Shown here: positions 8,299 to 16,733 of the stretch, piece by piece
Layout of the letters: every line of letters begins with the position of its first letter
Position numbering within the stretch: the stretch's first letter is position 1
NCBI RefSeq assembly: GCF_003665435.1
Contig: NZ_CP023407.1
Coordinates: forward strand, 806,001 to 870,000
Reading direction: 5' to 3'
Source: Streptomyces fungicidicus
GTDB taxonomy: Bacteria > Actinomycetota > Actinomycetes > Streptomycetales > Streptomycetaceae
DNA length: 64,000 nt
Notes under the pieces: model-generated
The model's input: only the letters and a program-made list of their open reading frames with translations
The model's database searches: none
What the model was told of the DNA's origin: nothing
Translations under genes and position numbers: made by a program

Positions 8299-9654
8299 TC
8301 AGCCGTTGCGGCGCACGAGCGCGGCCTTGCGGGCCTCCGCGAGCTTGCGGGCCTCCCCGGCCTTCCGGGACTTGCCGCCGGTGCCGCGGGAGGCGCCCTT
8401 GCTGGTGCCGAGACCGCGGAAGGGAGCGTTGGTGTTCTTCGGCCGGGGGGCGGCGGGCCCGCCGTCGAGCGGGGTCCCGGAGGGGGTCCTGGCGCCGGTG
8501 ATCCGGCTCAGCTCCGCCTCGCCCGAGCGCAACTTGGTGACGGCCGCCTCGACGCCGGCCTCGGCCATCATCCGGCTCGTCTCGCGGCGCGCGCCCGCCG
8601 TCACGAGCGTGACCACGCTGCCGGACGCGCCGGCGCGGGCGGTGCGGCCCGCCCGGTGCACGTAGTCCTTGGGGTCGGCGGGCGGGTCGACGTTGACCAC
8701 GAGATCGAGGTCGTCGATGTGCAGGCCGCGAGCCGCGACGCCGGTCGCCACCAGAACGGTGATCCCGCCGTCCTTGAACTGCGCCAGGGTCCGGGTGCGC
8801 TGCGGCTGGGACTTGCCGCCGTGCAGGGCTCCCGCGGGCACCCCGCTGGCCCGCAGGTGCCGGGTGAGCTGGTCGACGGCGTGCTTGGTGTCGAGGAACA
8901 GCAGGACGCGGCCGTCGCGGGCGGCGATCTCCGTGACGACGGCGTAGCGGTCGGGGCCGTGGACGACCAGTACGTGGTGCTCCATCGTGGTGACCGCGCC
9001 GGCGGGCGGGTCGACCGAGTGGACGACGGGGTCGTGGAGGTAGCGGCCGACCAGCTTGTCGACGTCACGGTCCAGGGTGGCGGAGAACAGCATCCGCTGG
9101 CCGTCGGGGTGCACCTGGTCGAGGGCGTCGGTCACCTGCGGCAGGAATCCCATGTCGCACATCTGGTCGGCCTCGTCCAGCACGGTGATCCGCACGCTGC
9201 CCAGGCGGCAGGCGTTGCGCTCGATCAGGTCGTGCAGACGTCCGGGGGTGGCGACGACCACCTCGGCTCCCTGGCGCAGCGCGGCGGTCTGCCGGCCGAT
9301 CGACAGGCCGCCGACGACCGTGGTCATCCGCAGCCGAAGCGCCTCGGCGTACGGCGCGAGGTCCTGGGTGACCTGCTGGGCCAGCTCCCGGGTGGGCACG
9401 AGGACCAGGGCGAGGGGCTGCTTGGGTGCGGCGCGCCGGCCGGCCGTCCGGCTCAGCAGCGGCAGTCCGAAGGCGAGCGTCTTGCCCGATCCGGTGCGCC
9501 CGCGTCCCAGGACGTCGCGTCCCTCCAGGGAGTCGGGCAGGGTGGCGGCCTGGATCGGGAAGGGTTCGCGCACCCCGAGCGCGCTCAGTGTCCGCAGCAC
9601 CTCCGCCGGCAGTCGCAGACCGGAGAAGGAGGCGGAGCCGTCGGGATGATTCAT
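8299..9654 (-). CDS. DEAD-box ATP-dependent RNA helicase
   Basis: The 451-residue protein carries the DEAD-box motifs in order: a Q-motif region (PFPIQAATLP), Walker A GRTGSGKT, PTRELAQQ, TPGR, LDEADQM, SAT, VATGVAARGLHIDDLDLVV and HRAGRTARAG. A basic Lys/Arg/Gly tail of about 60 residues follows the second RecA domain, as in cold-induced helicases that unwind structured RNA. ATG at 9654 has GGAAGG about eight bases upstream and removes a non-homologous extension. A CACGC-AAAA-GCGTG inverted repeat about 100 bases upstream could belong to the promoter or leader. Confidence 0.92.
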   Translation of the reverse strand: MNHPDGSASFSGLRLPAEVLRTLSALGVREPFPIQAATLPDSLEGRDVLGRGRTGSGKTLAFGLPLLSRTAGRRAAPKQPLALVLVPTRELAQQVTQDLAPYAEALRLRMTTVVGGLSIGRQTAALRQGAEVVVATPGRLHDLIERNACRLGSVRITVLDEADQMCDMGFLPQVTDALDQVHPDGQRMLFSATLDRDVDKLVGRYLHDPVVHSVDPPAGAVTTMEHHVLVVHGPDRYAVVTEIAARDGRVLLFLDTKHAVDQLTRHLRASGVPAGALHGGKSQPQRTRTLAQFKDGGITVLVATGVAARGLHIDDLDLVVNVDPPADPKDYVHRAGRTARAGASGSVVTLVTAGARRETSRMMAEAGVEAAVTKLRSGEAELSRITGARTPSGTPLDGGPAAPRPKNTNAPFRGLGTSKGASRGTGGKSRKAGEARKLAEARKAALVRRNG

Positions 9655-9801
9655 GGGCAGCCTTCCGTAGGAGCACGTACCGAGGAAGGCCCGGCGGGAC
9701 TGTACGGCCCGCGCGGCAGCGGAACCGCACGGGCGACGTCGCCCACCGCGACGACCACGCAAAAGCGTGACCCTAACACAGGGCGGACACCGCGCCGCCA
9801 T

Positions 9802-9838
9802 GCCGCTCCCCGTCGCAGCGGGGGGGACGGCGAGCGGC
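9802..9838 (-). terminator. Hairpin terminator of the ABC exporter gene
   Basis: Arms 9802-9814 and 9826-9838 pair over 13 bases with one mismatch and an 11-base loop, abutting the stop codon of the leftward ABC gene. Confidence 0.65.
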
Positions 9839-11757
9839 TACGCGGGTTCGGGGCTGGTGCGGGCCCGCGGCGACGGCCGCGCGTCCCGGCCGGGTTCCGG
9901 TCCGGCCGGCTGCGGAAGGCCGCTGGTGCCGGTCGCCGGTGGTTCGGCGCCGGGCGCCGGGTCGTCGTCCCCGCCGAGGAAGCCGCCCGACTGGTGGCGC
10001 CACAGTCTGGCGTAGGCGCCGTCCGCGGTGAGCAGTTCTCCGTGGCTGCCCTGCTCGACGACGCGTCCCCGGTCGAGGACGATCAGCCGGTCCATTCCGG
10101 CGACGGTGCTGAGGCGGTGGGCGACGACGAGGGCCGTACGTCCGTCCATCAGCCGCCAGAGGGCGTCCTGGACGAGGCTCTCGCTCTCGGAGTCCAGGGC
10201 GCTGGTCGCCTCGTCGAGCAGCAGGACCGGGGCGTCGCGCAGGACGGCCCTGGCGAGGGCGACCCGTTGGCGCTGACCGCCCGAGAGTTTCACTCCCCTC
10301 TCCCCCACCAGGGTGGCGAAGCCCTCGGGGAGCTGCTCGGCGAACTCCGTGACGTGGGCCGCCGCGGCCGCCGCGTGGATCTCCGCGTCGGTGGCGCCGG
10401 GCCGGGCGAAGGCGATGTTGTCCCGCAGGCTGCGGTGGAACATCGCGGGTTCCTGGGGGACGTAGGCGATCAGTGAGCGCAGGTCGGCCTGGCGCAGCCG
10501 GCTGATGTCCTGACCGCCGATCAGGACGCGTCCGCCATCGATGTCCGACATCCGCAGCAGCAGCCGGGTGAGCGTGGTCTTGCCGCCGCCGGACCTGCCG
10601 ACCAGGCCGATCCGGGCGCCGGCGGGCACGTCCAGGTCGAGGCCCTCGAAGAGGGGCTTCGCGCCGCCGTGCGCGAAGGTCACCGCCTCGAACCGGATGC
10701 CGGTGTGCCGCGGTGCGAGCGGTTCGGGTTCCGCGGGGTCGAGCACGGTGGGCGGGTCCAGCAGCAGCTCCGTGAACTGCGCGGCCTCGGTCATCGAGCT
10801 CTCCAGACGCCGGTAGATCTGGTTGAACTCGAACATGATCTGGGTCGCGTTGGAGTAGTAGGTGAACGCGACGACGATCTCCTCCACTCCCTGGCCCGGG
10901 CCGCCGAAGGCGACGGCTACCAGCAGGCCCAGCACGTTGGTCAGCACGGACATGGGGGCGACCAGGGTGTCGACGCGCAGGTTGCCGTAGTCCCACGACC
11001 TCAGCGTCAGGCGCCGGGACTCCGCGACCCGGCTGCGGTGTTCGCCGGCCTCCCGGCGCTCGGCCGCGAACGCCCGGATGGTCTCCATGTTGGCGAGGCT
11101 GTCGGCGACGTGGCCGGAGACCCGGGCGATCGCCGCCTCACGGTCGTGGACGAGTGCCTGGCGGCGTCGGATGAGGGGCGCGGCGCCCGCCACGGTCAGT
11201 GCGATCATCAGGAGGAGGCCCGCGACCAGCAGCGGTTCGTAGTGCCAGAGCACGACGGCGCCGAACACCAGGGGCACGACGCTGCCCACGATCCGGTACG
11301 TCAGCGTGTCGACGAAGTCCTCGAAGCGCCGGCCGAAGCTCAGCACCCTTTTGGTGAGGGAGCCGGCGAAGTTGTCGTGGAAGAAGGCGGCGTCCTTGGC
11401 GAGGAGTTCGTCCATGCCGAGCACGTAGAGGTGCTCCATGCCGAGGGCGCCCACCCGGTTCAGGCAGTGCTGCCCGATCCGCCACACGCCCTCGGCGAGC
11501 AGCAGCGCCGCGCCGAAGCCCAGCACGTACGGCAGCGCGGAGGCGAGGGTGAGCCCCTCCTCGCCGGCCGCCTGCCCCGCCAGTTTCGCGACCAGCAGCG
11601 GCGCGACGTAGCGGATGCCGATGTTGCCCACGGCCGGCAGCAGCAGCGCGGGCAGGGCCAGCCGTCGTAGTCGTGAGATCTCCCGGCCGTAGAGGCGCAG
11701 CGCGAGGACGACCGCGCTCCTGCCCGGCGTCGGAGCTTGTCCACCCGTGGTCGCCAT
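9838..11757 (-). CDS. ABC exporter, fused membrane and ATPase domains
   Basis: The 639-residue half-transporter has an N-terminal six-helix membrane domain (about 20-320) and a C-terminal nucleotide-binding domain with Walker A GRSGGGKTT, Q-loop VPQEPAMF, signature LSGGQRQRVALARA, Walker B VLLLDEATSALD and H-loop AHRLS. It should export a lipid, peptide or drug as a dimer. A Pro/Gly-rich tail of about 50 residues follows. ATG at 11757 has GGGAG five bases away. The gene is divergent from the TRIC-like channel gene. A single half-transporter gene suggests a homodimer; the substrate is unknown. Confidence 0.9.
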   Translation of the reverse strand: MATTGGQAPTPGRSAVVLALRLYGREISRLRRLALPALLLPAVGNIGIRYVAPLLVAKLAGQAAGEEGLTLASALPYVLGFGAALLLAEGVWRIGQHCLNRVGALGMEHLYVLGMDELLAKDAAFFHDNFAGSLTKRVLSFGRRFEDFVDTLTYRIVGSVVPLVFGAVVLWHYEPLLVAGLLLMIALTVAGAAPLIRRRQALVHDREAAIARVSGHVADSLANMETIRAFAAERREAGEHRSRVAESRRLTLRSWDYGNLRVDTLVAPMSVLTNVLGLLVAVAFGGPGQGVEEIVVAFTYYSNATQIMFEFNQIYRRLESSMTEAAQFTELLLDPPTVLDPAEPEPLAPRHTGIRFEAVTFAHGGAKPLFEGLDLDVPAGARIGLVGRSGGGKTTLTRLLLRMSDIDGGRVLIGGQDISRLRQADLRSLIAYVPQEPAMFHRSLRDNIAFARPGATDAEIHAAAAAAHVTEFAEQLPEGFATLVGERGVKLSGGQRQRVALARAVLRDAPVLLLDEATSALDSESESLVQDALWRLMDGRTALVVAHRLSTVAGMDRLIVLDRGRVVEQGSHGELLTADGAYARLWRHQSGGFLGGDDDPAPGAEPPATGTSGLPQPAGPEPGRDARPSPRARTSPEPA

Positions 11758-11901
11758 CACACTCCCGGAGGTCGGTTCCCGGAAGTCTTCCGCCGAACGA
11801 TCCCGCCGGTCCAGGCATTTACCACGTACGGGCGACAACCGGACACCGGGCGCGAGGTGACGCCCGGTGCCGGGCCGACGCCGCGGGGTATGCAGGCTGG
11901 T

Positions 11902-12558
11902 ATGAGTTCCCAGCCCACGGCGCTGTTCGCCCTCGATCTGACCGGCACGTTCGCCTTCGGGCTGAACGGGGCGCTGACGGCGGTGCGTGCCGCGCGGCTG
12001 GACGTGGTGGGCGTGGTCGTCCTCGGACTGATCACCGCGATGGGCGGCGGCTTCATCCGGGACGTCCTGATCGACTCGCTGCCGCCCGCCACTCTGCTGG
12101 ACTGGCGGTACTACACGCTCGCCACCCTGGGCGGCCTGATCGCCTTCGCGCTCAGCAGGCATCTGCGGAGGCTCGAGCGGGCCATCGACGTGCTCGACGC
12201 GGTCGGGCTGAGCACCTTCGCGGTCATCGGCGCGAGCAAGGCGCTGGACGCCGGGCTCGGCGTCGCGCCCTCGATCCTGCTCGGCGTGATCACCGCGGTG
12301 GGCGGCGGCACGATCCGTGACACGCTCGTCGGCCGGATCCCGACGGTGCTCCGCACCGGCCTGTACGCCATCCCCGCGCTGGTGGGCTCCGCGCTGACCG
12401 TCCTCACGGTCGAGACGGGCGTGTACGGACTGCCGGCCGCGCTGGGAGCGGCGGCGGCCTGCTTCCTGATCCGCGCGCTCGGCGTCCGCTACGGCCTCAA
12501 CGCGCCCGAGCCGCCCGAGACCCGCGGGCGCAGGGACTCGGGCGAAGCCGGCGCATGA
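11902..12558 (+). CDS. TRIC-type cation channel (UPF0126) membrane protein
   Basis: A 218-residue, about seven-helix membrane protein with an internal duplication. Each half carries the GGG..RD signature (MGGGFIRDVL and VGGGTIRDTLVGR), typical of the prokaryotic trimeric intracellular cation channel family. The C-terminus is short and polar. ATG at 11902 is chosen; an ATG 12 bases upstream in frame is also possible, and neither has a strong ribosome binding site. It lies divergent to the ABC exporter. Confidence 0.85.
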   Translation: MSSQPTALFALDLTGTFAFGLNGALTAVRAARLDVVGVVVLGLITAMGGGFIRDVLIDSLPPATLLDWRYYTLATLGGLIAFALSRHLRRLERAIDVLDAVGLSTFAVIGASKALDAGLGVAPSILLGVITAVGGGTIRDTLVGRIPTVLRTGLYAIPALVGSALTVLTVETGVYGLPAALGAAAACFLIRALGVRYGLNAPEPPETRGRRDSGEAGA

Positions 12559-12689
12559 ACCGTCCCGGCCGGTTCACCCGTACGGCGGACCGGCCCGCTC
12601 CGTGCTCGTCCGGTGGCCGAGGATGGGACCGGAAGCCGCACGCCGGCCGCCCGTTCCGGGGTTCCGGAACCCTCCCGTGAGGAGTCTCG

Positions 12690-13946
12690 ATGGCGCATCC
12701 CGCCCACACCGTACTGTCCGGCCTGGACGACGTCCGCGCCGACGTGGAGGACCTCTACCGGGACCTGCACCGGCATCCGGAACTCGGTCTGCGGGAGCAC
12801 CGCACGGCGAAGAAGGCCGCGGACGCCCTGCGCGACCTCGGCTACGACGTCATCGAGGGCGTCGGCGGCACCGGAGTGATCGGGGTGCTCGCCAACGGGG
12901 ACGGCCCGGTGGTGATGGCCCGGGCCGACATGGACGCCCTCCCGGTGCGGGAACGGACCGGTCTGCCGTACGCCTCCACCGCGACGGTGACCGGTGAGGA
13001 CGGCGACGAGCAGCCGGTGATGCACGCCTGCGGACACGATGTGCACGTGGCCTGTCTGATCGGCTGCGCACGGCTGCTGGCCGGACGGCGTGACGCCTGG
13101 CGGGGTACGTTCGTGGCGCTCTTCCAGCCCTCGGAGGAGCAGGGCAACGGCGCCGAGGCCATGATCGACGACGGTCTCACCGCCAAGTCGCCGCGGCCCG
13201 ACGTGGTGCTCGCCCAGCACGTCCTGCCGTATCCCGCCGGCTACGTCGGCACCCGTCCGGGCTCCTTCCTGTCCGCCGCGGACAGCCTGCGGGTCACCGT
13301 CCACGGACGCGGGGCGCACGGCTCCATGCCGCAGGCCGCGGTCGATCCCGTGGTCGCGGCCGCCATGATCGTCGTACGGCTGCAGACCGTCGTCTCCCGG
13401 GAGCTCGCGGCCACCACTCCGGCCGTGCTGACGGTGGGCAGCATCCACGCGGGCAGCGGCCCCAACGTCATCCCGGACCGGGCGGTCATCGAACTCAACG
13501 TCCGCACCTACGACGACGCCACGCGCGGGCAGGTCCTGGACGCGATCGAGCGGATCGTCAGGGCCGAGTGCGAGGCGTCCCGCTCCCCCGTGCCCCCCGA
13601 GATCGAGCGGATCGCCTCCTTCCCGCCCACCGTCAACGACGAGGAGCCGACCCGGCGCGTCGCGGACGCCTTCGCCTCCTACTTCGGCGACGACGCCCAC
13701 ACCGTCGAACGGCAGACCGCCAGCGAGGACATGAGCGAGATCCCGCGGGCGTTCGGCGTGCCGTTCACCTACTGGGCGATCGGCGGCATCGATCCCGGGC
13801 GCTACGCCGAAGCGGCCAGGAACGGCACGGTCTCCGAGGACATCCCCGTCAACCACAGCGCCGGCTTCGCCCCCGTCGTCCAGCCGACGCTGGACACCGG
13901 CGTCTCCGCACTGACCGTGGCCGCCCTGGCCTGGCTCGGCGGCTGA
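12690..13946 (+). CDS. M20 family amidohydrolase (hippurate hydrolase/N-acyl-amino-acid hydrolase type)
   Basis: The 418-residue protein fits the M20D peptidase family, which removes acyl groups from amino acids with a two-metal centre. Seen: RHPELG near residue 31, ARADMDALPV, HACGHDVHVA with metal-binding residues, the catalytic Glu pair in FQPSEEQGNGA, and a dimerisation lid domain (HGRGAHGSMP). AGGAG stands seven bases before the ATG. It is probably cytoplasmic because no signal peptide is visible. It converges on the ECF41 sigma gene, with a small hairpin joining the two stop codons. Confidence 0.9.
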   Translation: MAHPAHTVLSGLDDVRADVEDLYRDLHRHPELGLREHRTAKKAADALRDLGYDVIEGVGGTGVIGVLANGDGPVVMARADMDALPVRERTGLPYASTATVTGEDGDEQPVMHACGHDVHVACLIGCARLLAGRRDAWRGTFVALFQPSEEQGNGAEAMIDDGLTAKSPRPDVVLAQHVLPYPAGYVGTRPGSFLSAADSLRVTVHGRGAHGSMPQAAVDPVVAAAMIVVRLQTVVSRELAATTPAVLTVGSIHAGSGPNVIPDRAVIELNVRTYDDATRGQVLDAIERIVRAECEASRSPVPPEIERIASFPPTVNDEEPTRRVADAFASYFGDDAHTVERQTASEDMSEIPRAFGVPFTYWAIGGIDPGRYAEAARNGTVSEDIPVNHSAGFAPVVQPTLDTGVSALTVAALAWLGG

Positions 13947-13962
13947 GATTCCTCCGCTCAGC
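13942..13962. terminator. Short hairpin containing both convergent stop codons
   Basis: GCTGAG (13942-13947) pairs with CTCAGC (13957-13962) around a 9-base loop. The TGA of the M20 gene and the TGA of the sigma gene are each inside an arm. At six base pairs it is a weak terminator. Confidence 0.4.
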
Positions 13963-14896
13963 GGCGCAGCGCGGTCTCGTCGTCCATGTAGGACAGTTTC
14001 TCCGGGTTGCGGACGGCGTAGAGGCCGGTAATCAGGCCGTCGTCGATCCGCACCGCGAGGACGGTGTCGAGCGCGCCGTCGAGCCGGACGATCAGCGCGG
14101 GACGGCCGTTGACCTCCGCCGGCCGCAGCGACACCTCGGCGGTGAGCCTGCCCAGGCCGCCCCGCAGCAGGCGGGCCACCTTGTCGGCGCCCACGACGGG
14201 CCTGAGGACGGCCTGCTTGATGCCGCCCCCGTCGCCCAGGAGGACGCAATCGGGCGCGAGGACGTCGAGCAGGCCCTGCAGGTCGCCCGTCTCGACCGCA
14301 CGGCGGAAGGCGTCGAGGGCGTCCCGGGTCTCGGCGGCCGAGACCGCCCCGCGCGGCCGCCGCGCCGCGACGTGCGCCCGCGCCCGGTGGGCGATCTGGC
14401 GGACCGCGGCCGGGTTCTTGTCCACGGCCTCGGCGATCTCGTCGTACCCGACGTCGAACACCTCGCGCAGCACGAACACCGCCCGCTCGGTGGGTGCGAG
14501 CGTCTCCAGCACCAGCAGCATCGCCATCGAGACGCTGTCGGCCAGTTCGACGTCCTCGGCCACGTCGGGCGTCGTCAGCAGCGGCTCGGGGAGCCAGGAG
14601 CCGACGTAGGACTCCTTGCGGCGGCCGAGCGTACGCAGCCGGCCGAGCGCCTGCCGGGTGGTGATCCGTACCAGGTAGGCCCGCCGGTCCCGCACCGCGG
14701 CGAGGTCGACGCCCGCCCAGCGCAGCCAGGTCTCCTGCAGGACGTCCTCCGCGTCGGCGGCCGAGCCGAGCATCTCGTAGGCGACGGTGAACAGCAGATT
14801 CCGGTGGGCGACGAACGCCTCCGTCGCGGGGTCCGTGTGCACCGTGCGCTCCGCGGGCTCCGTCTGCCCCGCGTGCTCCGTGTCCTCGCTCTTCAC
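13958..14896 (-). CDS. sigJ: ECF41-family RNA polymerase sigma factor
   Basis: The 312-residue protein has sigma regions 2 (about 25-90) and 4 (about 120-175), then a SnoaL-like C-terminal domain. The ECF41 hallmarks are all present: WLPEP at 101-105 between sigma-2 and sigma-4, DGGG at 222-225 and NPEKL at 297-301. In this family the C-terminal domain replaces a separate anti-sigma factor and both restrains and supports activity. GTG at 14896 has GGGAG upstream. The gene is divergent from a carboxymuconolactone decarboxylase-like gene, the standard ECF41 partner, and ECF41-type promoter sequences lie between them. Confidence 0.93.
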   Translation of the reverse strand: MKSEDTEHAGQTEPAERTVHTDPATEAFVAHRNLLFTVAYEMLGSAADAEDVLQETWLRWAGVDLAAVRDRRAYLVRITTRQALGRLRTLGRRKESYVGSWLPEPLLTTPDVAEDVELADSVSMAMLLVLETLAPTERAVFVLREVFDVGYDEIAEAVDKNPAAVRQIAHRARAHVAARRPRGAVSAAETRDALDAFRRAVETGDLQGLLDVLAPDCVLLGDGGGIKQAVLRPVVGADKVARLLRGGLGRLTAEVSLRPAEVNGRPALIVRLDGALDTVLAVRIDDGLITGLYAVRNPEKLSYMDDETALRR

Positions 14897-14939
14897 CGGC
14901 TGCTCCCGACTGGTCGTCCGCCACGTTTCCCGTGCACAG

Positions 14940-14966
14940 GACGCCGGCCGGGGCGGCCCTGTGACA
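14940..14966 (-). promoter_or_regulatory. ECF41-type promoter in front of the sigma gene
   Basis: Leftward it reads TGTCACA (14966-14960), exactly 16 bases, then CGTC (14943-14940), matching the ECF41 consensus as I know it. It lies about 44 bases before the sigma start codon, suggesting autoregulation. Confidence 0.7.
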
Positions 14967-15000
14967 CCCGCGAGCGGTGGCCCACGTCACATTTCCCGTC

Positions 15001-15027
15001 CGTCACAGGCGGCGGGCCGGCGGCATC
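15001..15027 (+). promoter_or_regulatory. Near-match ECF41-type promoter of the CMD gene
   Basis: CGTCACA (15001-15007), 16 bases, CATC (15024-15027) differs from TGTCACA-N16-CGTC at two positions and keeps the spacing. A second CGTCACA copy starts at 14985. The predicted start of transcription is about 35 bases before the gene. Confidence 0.5.
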
Positions 15028-15069
15028 TCATGGTCGACCCCACGCACCGACACGAGTGAGGACGAAGCG

Positions 15070-15558
15070 ATGGAATCCCGATTCGACCTGTTCGAGAACG
15101 AGCTCGCCGCCAGGTTCGCCAAGCGTTTCGCGGGCGCCGGCCTGGTGATCCACGACTCGCCGCTGCCGAAGTCCACCCAGGAGCTGGTGTCGCTGCGCGC
15201 CAGCCAGATCAACGGCTGCGGCCACTGCATCGACATGCACGTCAAGGAGGCCGCGGCGGCCGGTGAGAGCGCGGTCCGGCTCCACCTGGTGGCCGCCTGG
15301 CGCGAGTCCACCGTGTTCACCGAGGCCGAGCAGGCGGCACTGGCCCTCGCCGAGGAGGGCACCCGCACCGCCGACGCCTCCCCCGGCGTCTCCGACGAGA
15401 CCTGGGCCCTGGTCCGCAAGCACTACGACGACGACCAGACGGCCGCGCTGGTCTGCCTGGTCGCCCTGATCAACGCGGCCAACCGCCTCGCGGTGATCAC
15501 CCACAAGAAGGGCGGCTCGTACGAGGTGGGGATGTTCGCGGCGGCGGTCAAGGGCTGA
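15070..15558 (+). CDS. Carboxymuconolactone decarboxylase-like (AhpD-type) protein
   Basis: A 162-residue, mostly helical protein with the AhpD-like redox motif CGHC followed by His (Cys50, Cys53, His57). Relatives with this motif act as peroxidase partners or thiol oxidoreductases rather than true decarboxylases. GAGGA precedes the ATG. It is divergent from the ECF41 sigma factor and is the likely main target of that sigma factor, since ECF41 loci typically carry a carboxymuconolactone decarboxylase, oxidoreductase or epimerase gene. The physiological substrate is unknown. Confidence 0.88.
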   Translation: MESRFDLFENELAARFAKRFAGAGLVIHDSPLPKSTQELVSLRASQINGCGHCIDMHVKEAAAAGESAVRLHLVAAWRESTVFTEAEQAALALAEEGTRTADASPGVSDETWALVRKHYDDDQTAALVCLVALINAANRLAVITHKKGGSYEVGMFAAAVKG

Positions 15559-15582
15559 CCTTCTGGGGGCCCGGATCCTCCG

Positions 15583-15915
15583 TCACGGCACCTCGTGGCG
15601 CACGAGCGCCCTGGCGAGGGGCTCGCCGGTACGGCGGGCGTACGCCGCCCGCTCGCGCACCTCCCGCAGCGTGCGCGGGCGGTACCCGGGCCCGCCGCAG
15701 CAGCTCTTGTGGAAGCGGACCCCCGCGTGCAGCAGGACGGACAGCACCCTCCACGCCTCGGTGTCCCGCCGCGACGGCGCCGCGAACGCCGACCCCACGT
15801 GAATCAGCGGCTCCGCGCACCGGGGGCAGACCCGGTGCGGCCTGTCCCTGTCGTAGCCCTGCTTGTACGAGGCCCGGCAGGGCAGGCAGACGTAGGAGGT
15901 CTTCGCATGGCCCAT
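15583..15915 (-). CDS. Small zinc-ribbon-like protein of unknown function
   Basis: A 110-residue protein with CLPC near residue 10 and CPRC near residue 30, a CxxC...CxxC zinc-ribbon arrangement, and a later KSCCGG. It is basic and rich in Arg. The start has a GGGGGG tract just upstream. Homologues in Streptomyces are, as I recall, sometimes labelled deoxyxylulose-5-phosphate synthase, which is impossible for a 110-residue protein without ThDP motifs. It may bind nucleic acid; nothing else can be said. Confidence 0.75.
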   Translation of the reverse strand: MGHAKTSYVCLPCRASYKQGYDRDRPHRVCPRCAEPLIHVGSAFAAPSRRDTEAWRVLSVLLHAGVRFHKSCCGGPGYRPRTLREVRERAAYARRTGEPLARALVRHEVP

Positions 15916-16082
15916 CCCCCCAGGCTAGGCGCCAACGGTCCGGCAGGCGACGGAATATGAGACCCGCCGCGCCCTCTGTCGCCCCCGGGTGACCTCCCCC
16001 CTCGCCTGCGCCGGCGACTTCTCGACCGCATAAAGGCGGCGGAGTTCGACTGGGGAGGGAAACCCGCACGTGAAGCACGACA

Positions 16083-16571
16083 TCAGCCACCGCGCCCGCG
16101 CGGGCCGGGACGGTGGGTCCGCGGCGCGATGACCTCCGCCCACACCGTCTTGCCGCCCGGCGGGTACGGCTCGCAGCCCCACGCGTCGGCGAGCGAGGTG
16201 ACGAGGAGCAGGCCCCGTCCGGACTCGCCGTCGGCATCGGCGGCCGGGGCCGGAACGGGCCGACGCTCGCCCCGCGCGTCGGTGACCTCGATCCGCAGCG
16301 CAGCCGGGGTCAGGGTGAGGGCGAGACGTGCGTCCCTGCCCCGCACCCGGCCGTGCAGGGCCGCGTTCGCGGTCAGTTCGGCGATGAGGAGGGAGGCCGT
16401 GGCCGCGCTGTCGTCGCCGGCGGCGTCCGCTCCACCGTGCTGCGCGGCCAGCCAGCACTCGGCAGCGTGGCGCGCGGTGTGCGCACCGTGCGCGGTGGTG
16501 GGGAACACGGTGCGGAAGTGGGCCGTGCCGGCGATCGGTTCACCGGGGGCGGTGACGGTTTCCTGGTTCAC
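16083..16571 (-). CDS. GHKL/HATPase-type ATP-binding regulator (anti-sigma-like kinase)
   Basis: A 162-residue single-domain protein of the HATPase_c_2 type. The N-box is LIAELTANAALHG (about 62-74), the DxxG region is VTDARG and the G2 region is GRGLLLVTSLADAWG. These proteins are related to RsbW/SpoIIAB, and Streptomyces has dozens of them, commonly paired with DUF5753 and DUF397 genes as here. GTG at 16571 is the start; its ribosome binding site is weak. It is divergent from the XRE regulator, sharing a 162-base promoter region. Confidence 0.85.
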   Translation of the reverse strand: MNQETVTAPGEPIAGTAHFRTVFPTTAHGAHTARHAAECWLAAQHGGADAAGDDSAATASLLIAELTANAALHGRVRGRDARLALTLTPAALRIEVTDARGERRPVPAPAADADGESGRGLLLVTSLADAWGCEPYPPGGKTVWAEVIAPRTHRPGPRGRGG

Positions 16572-16733
16572 ATCACCGAGGGTGACCGAGGCGTCCTACC
16601 GTGAGAAGCACTCCGGACGGTACGCAGGGTGACTGTCCCGGTGCGGACGGTGTGGTGTACGGGCGTACGGCCGTGACCTGGCCGGGCTTTCACCGGTTCG
16701 CTCTCCGCAGGAAGAACAGGGTGGTGGTACGGC

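Noticed and set aside
15583..15915. Deoxyxylulose-5-phosphate synthase
   Set aside because: Far too short and without ThDP or transketolase motifs.
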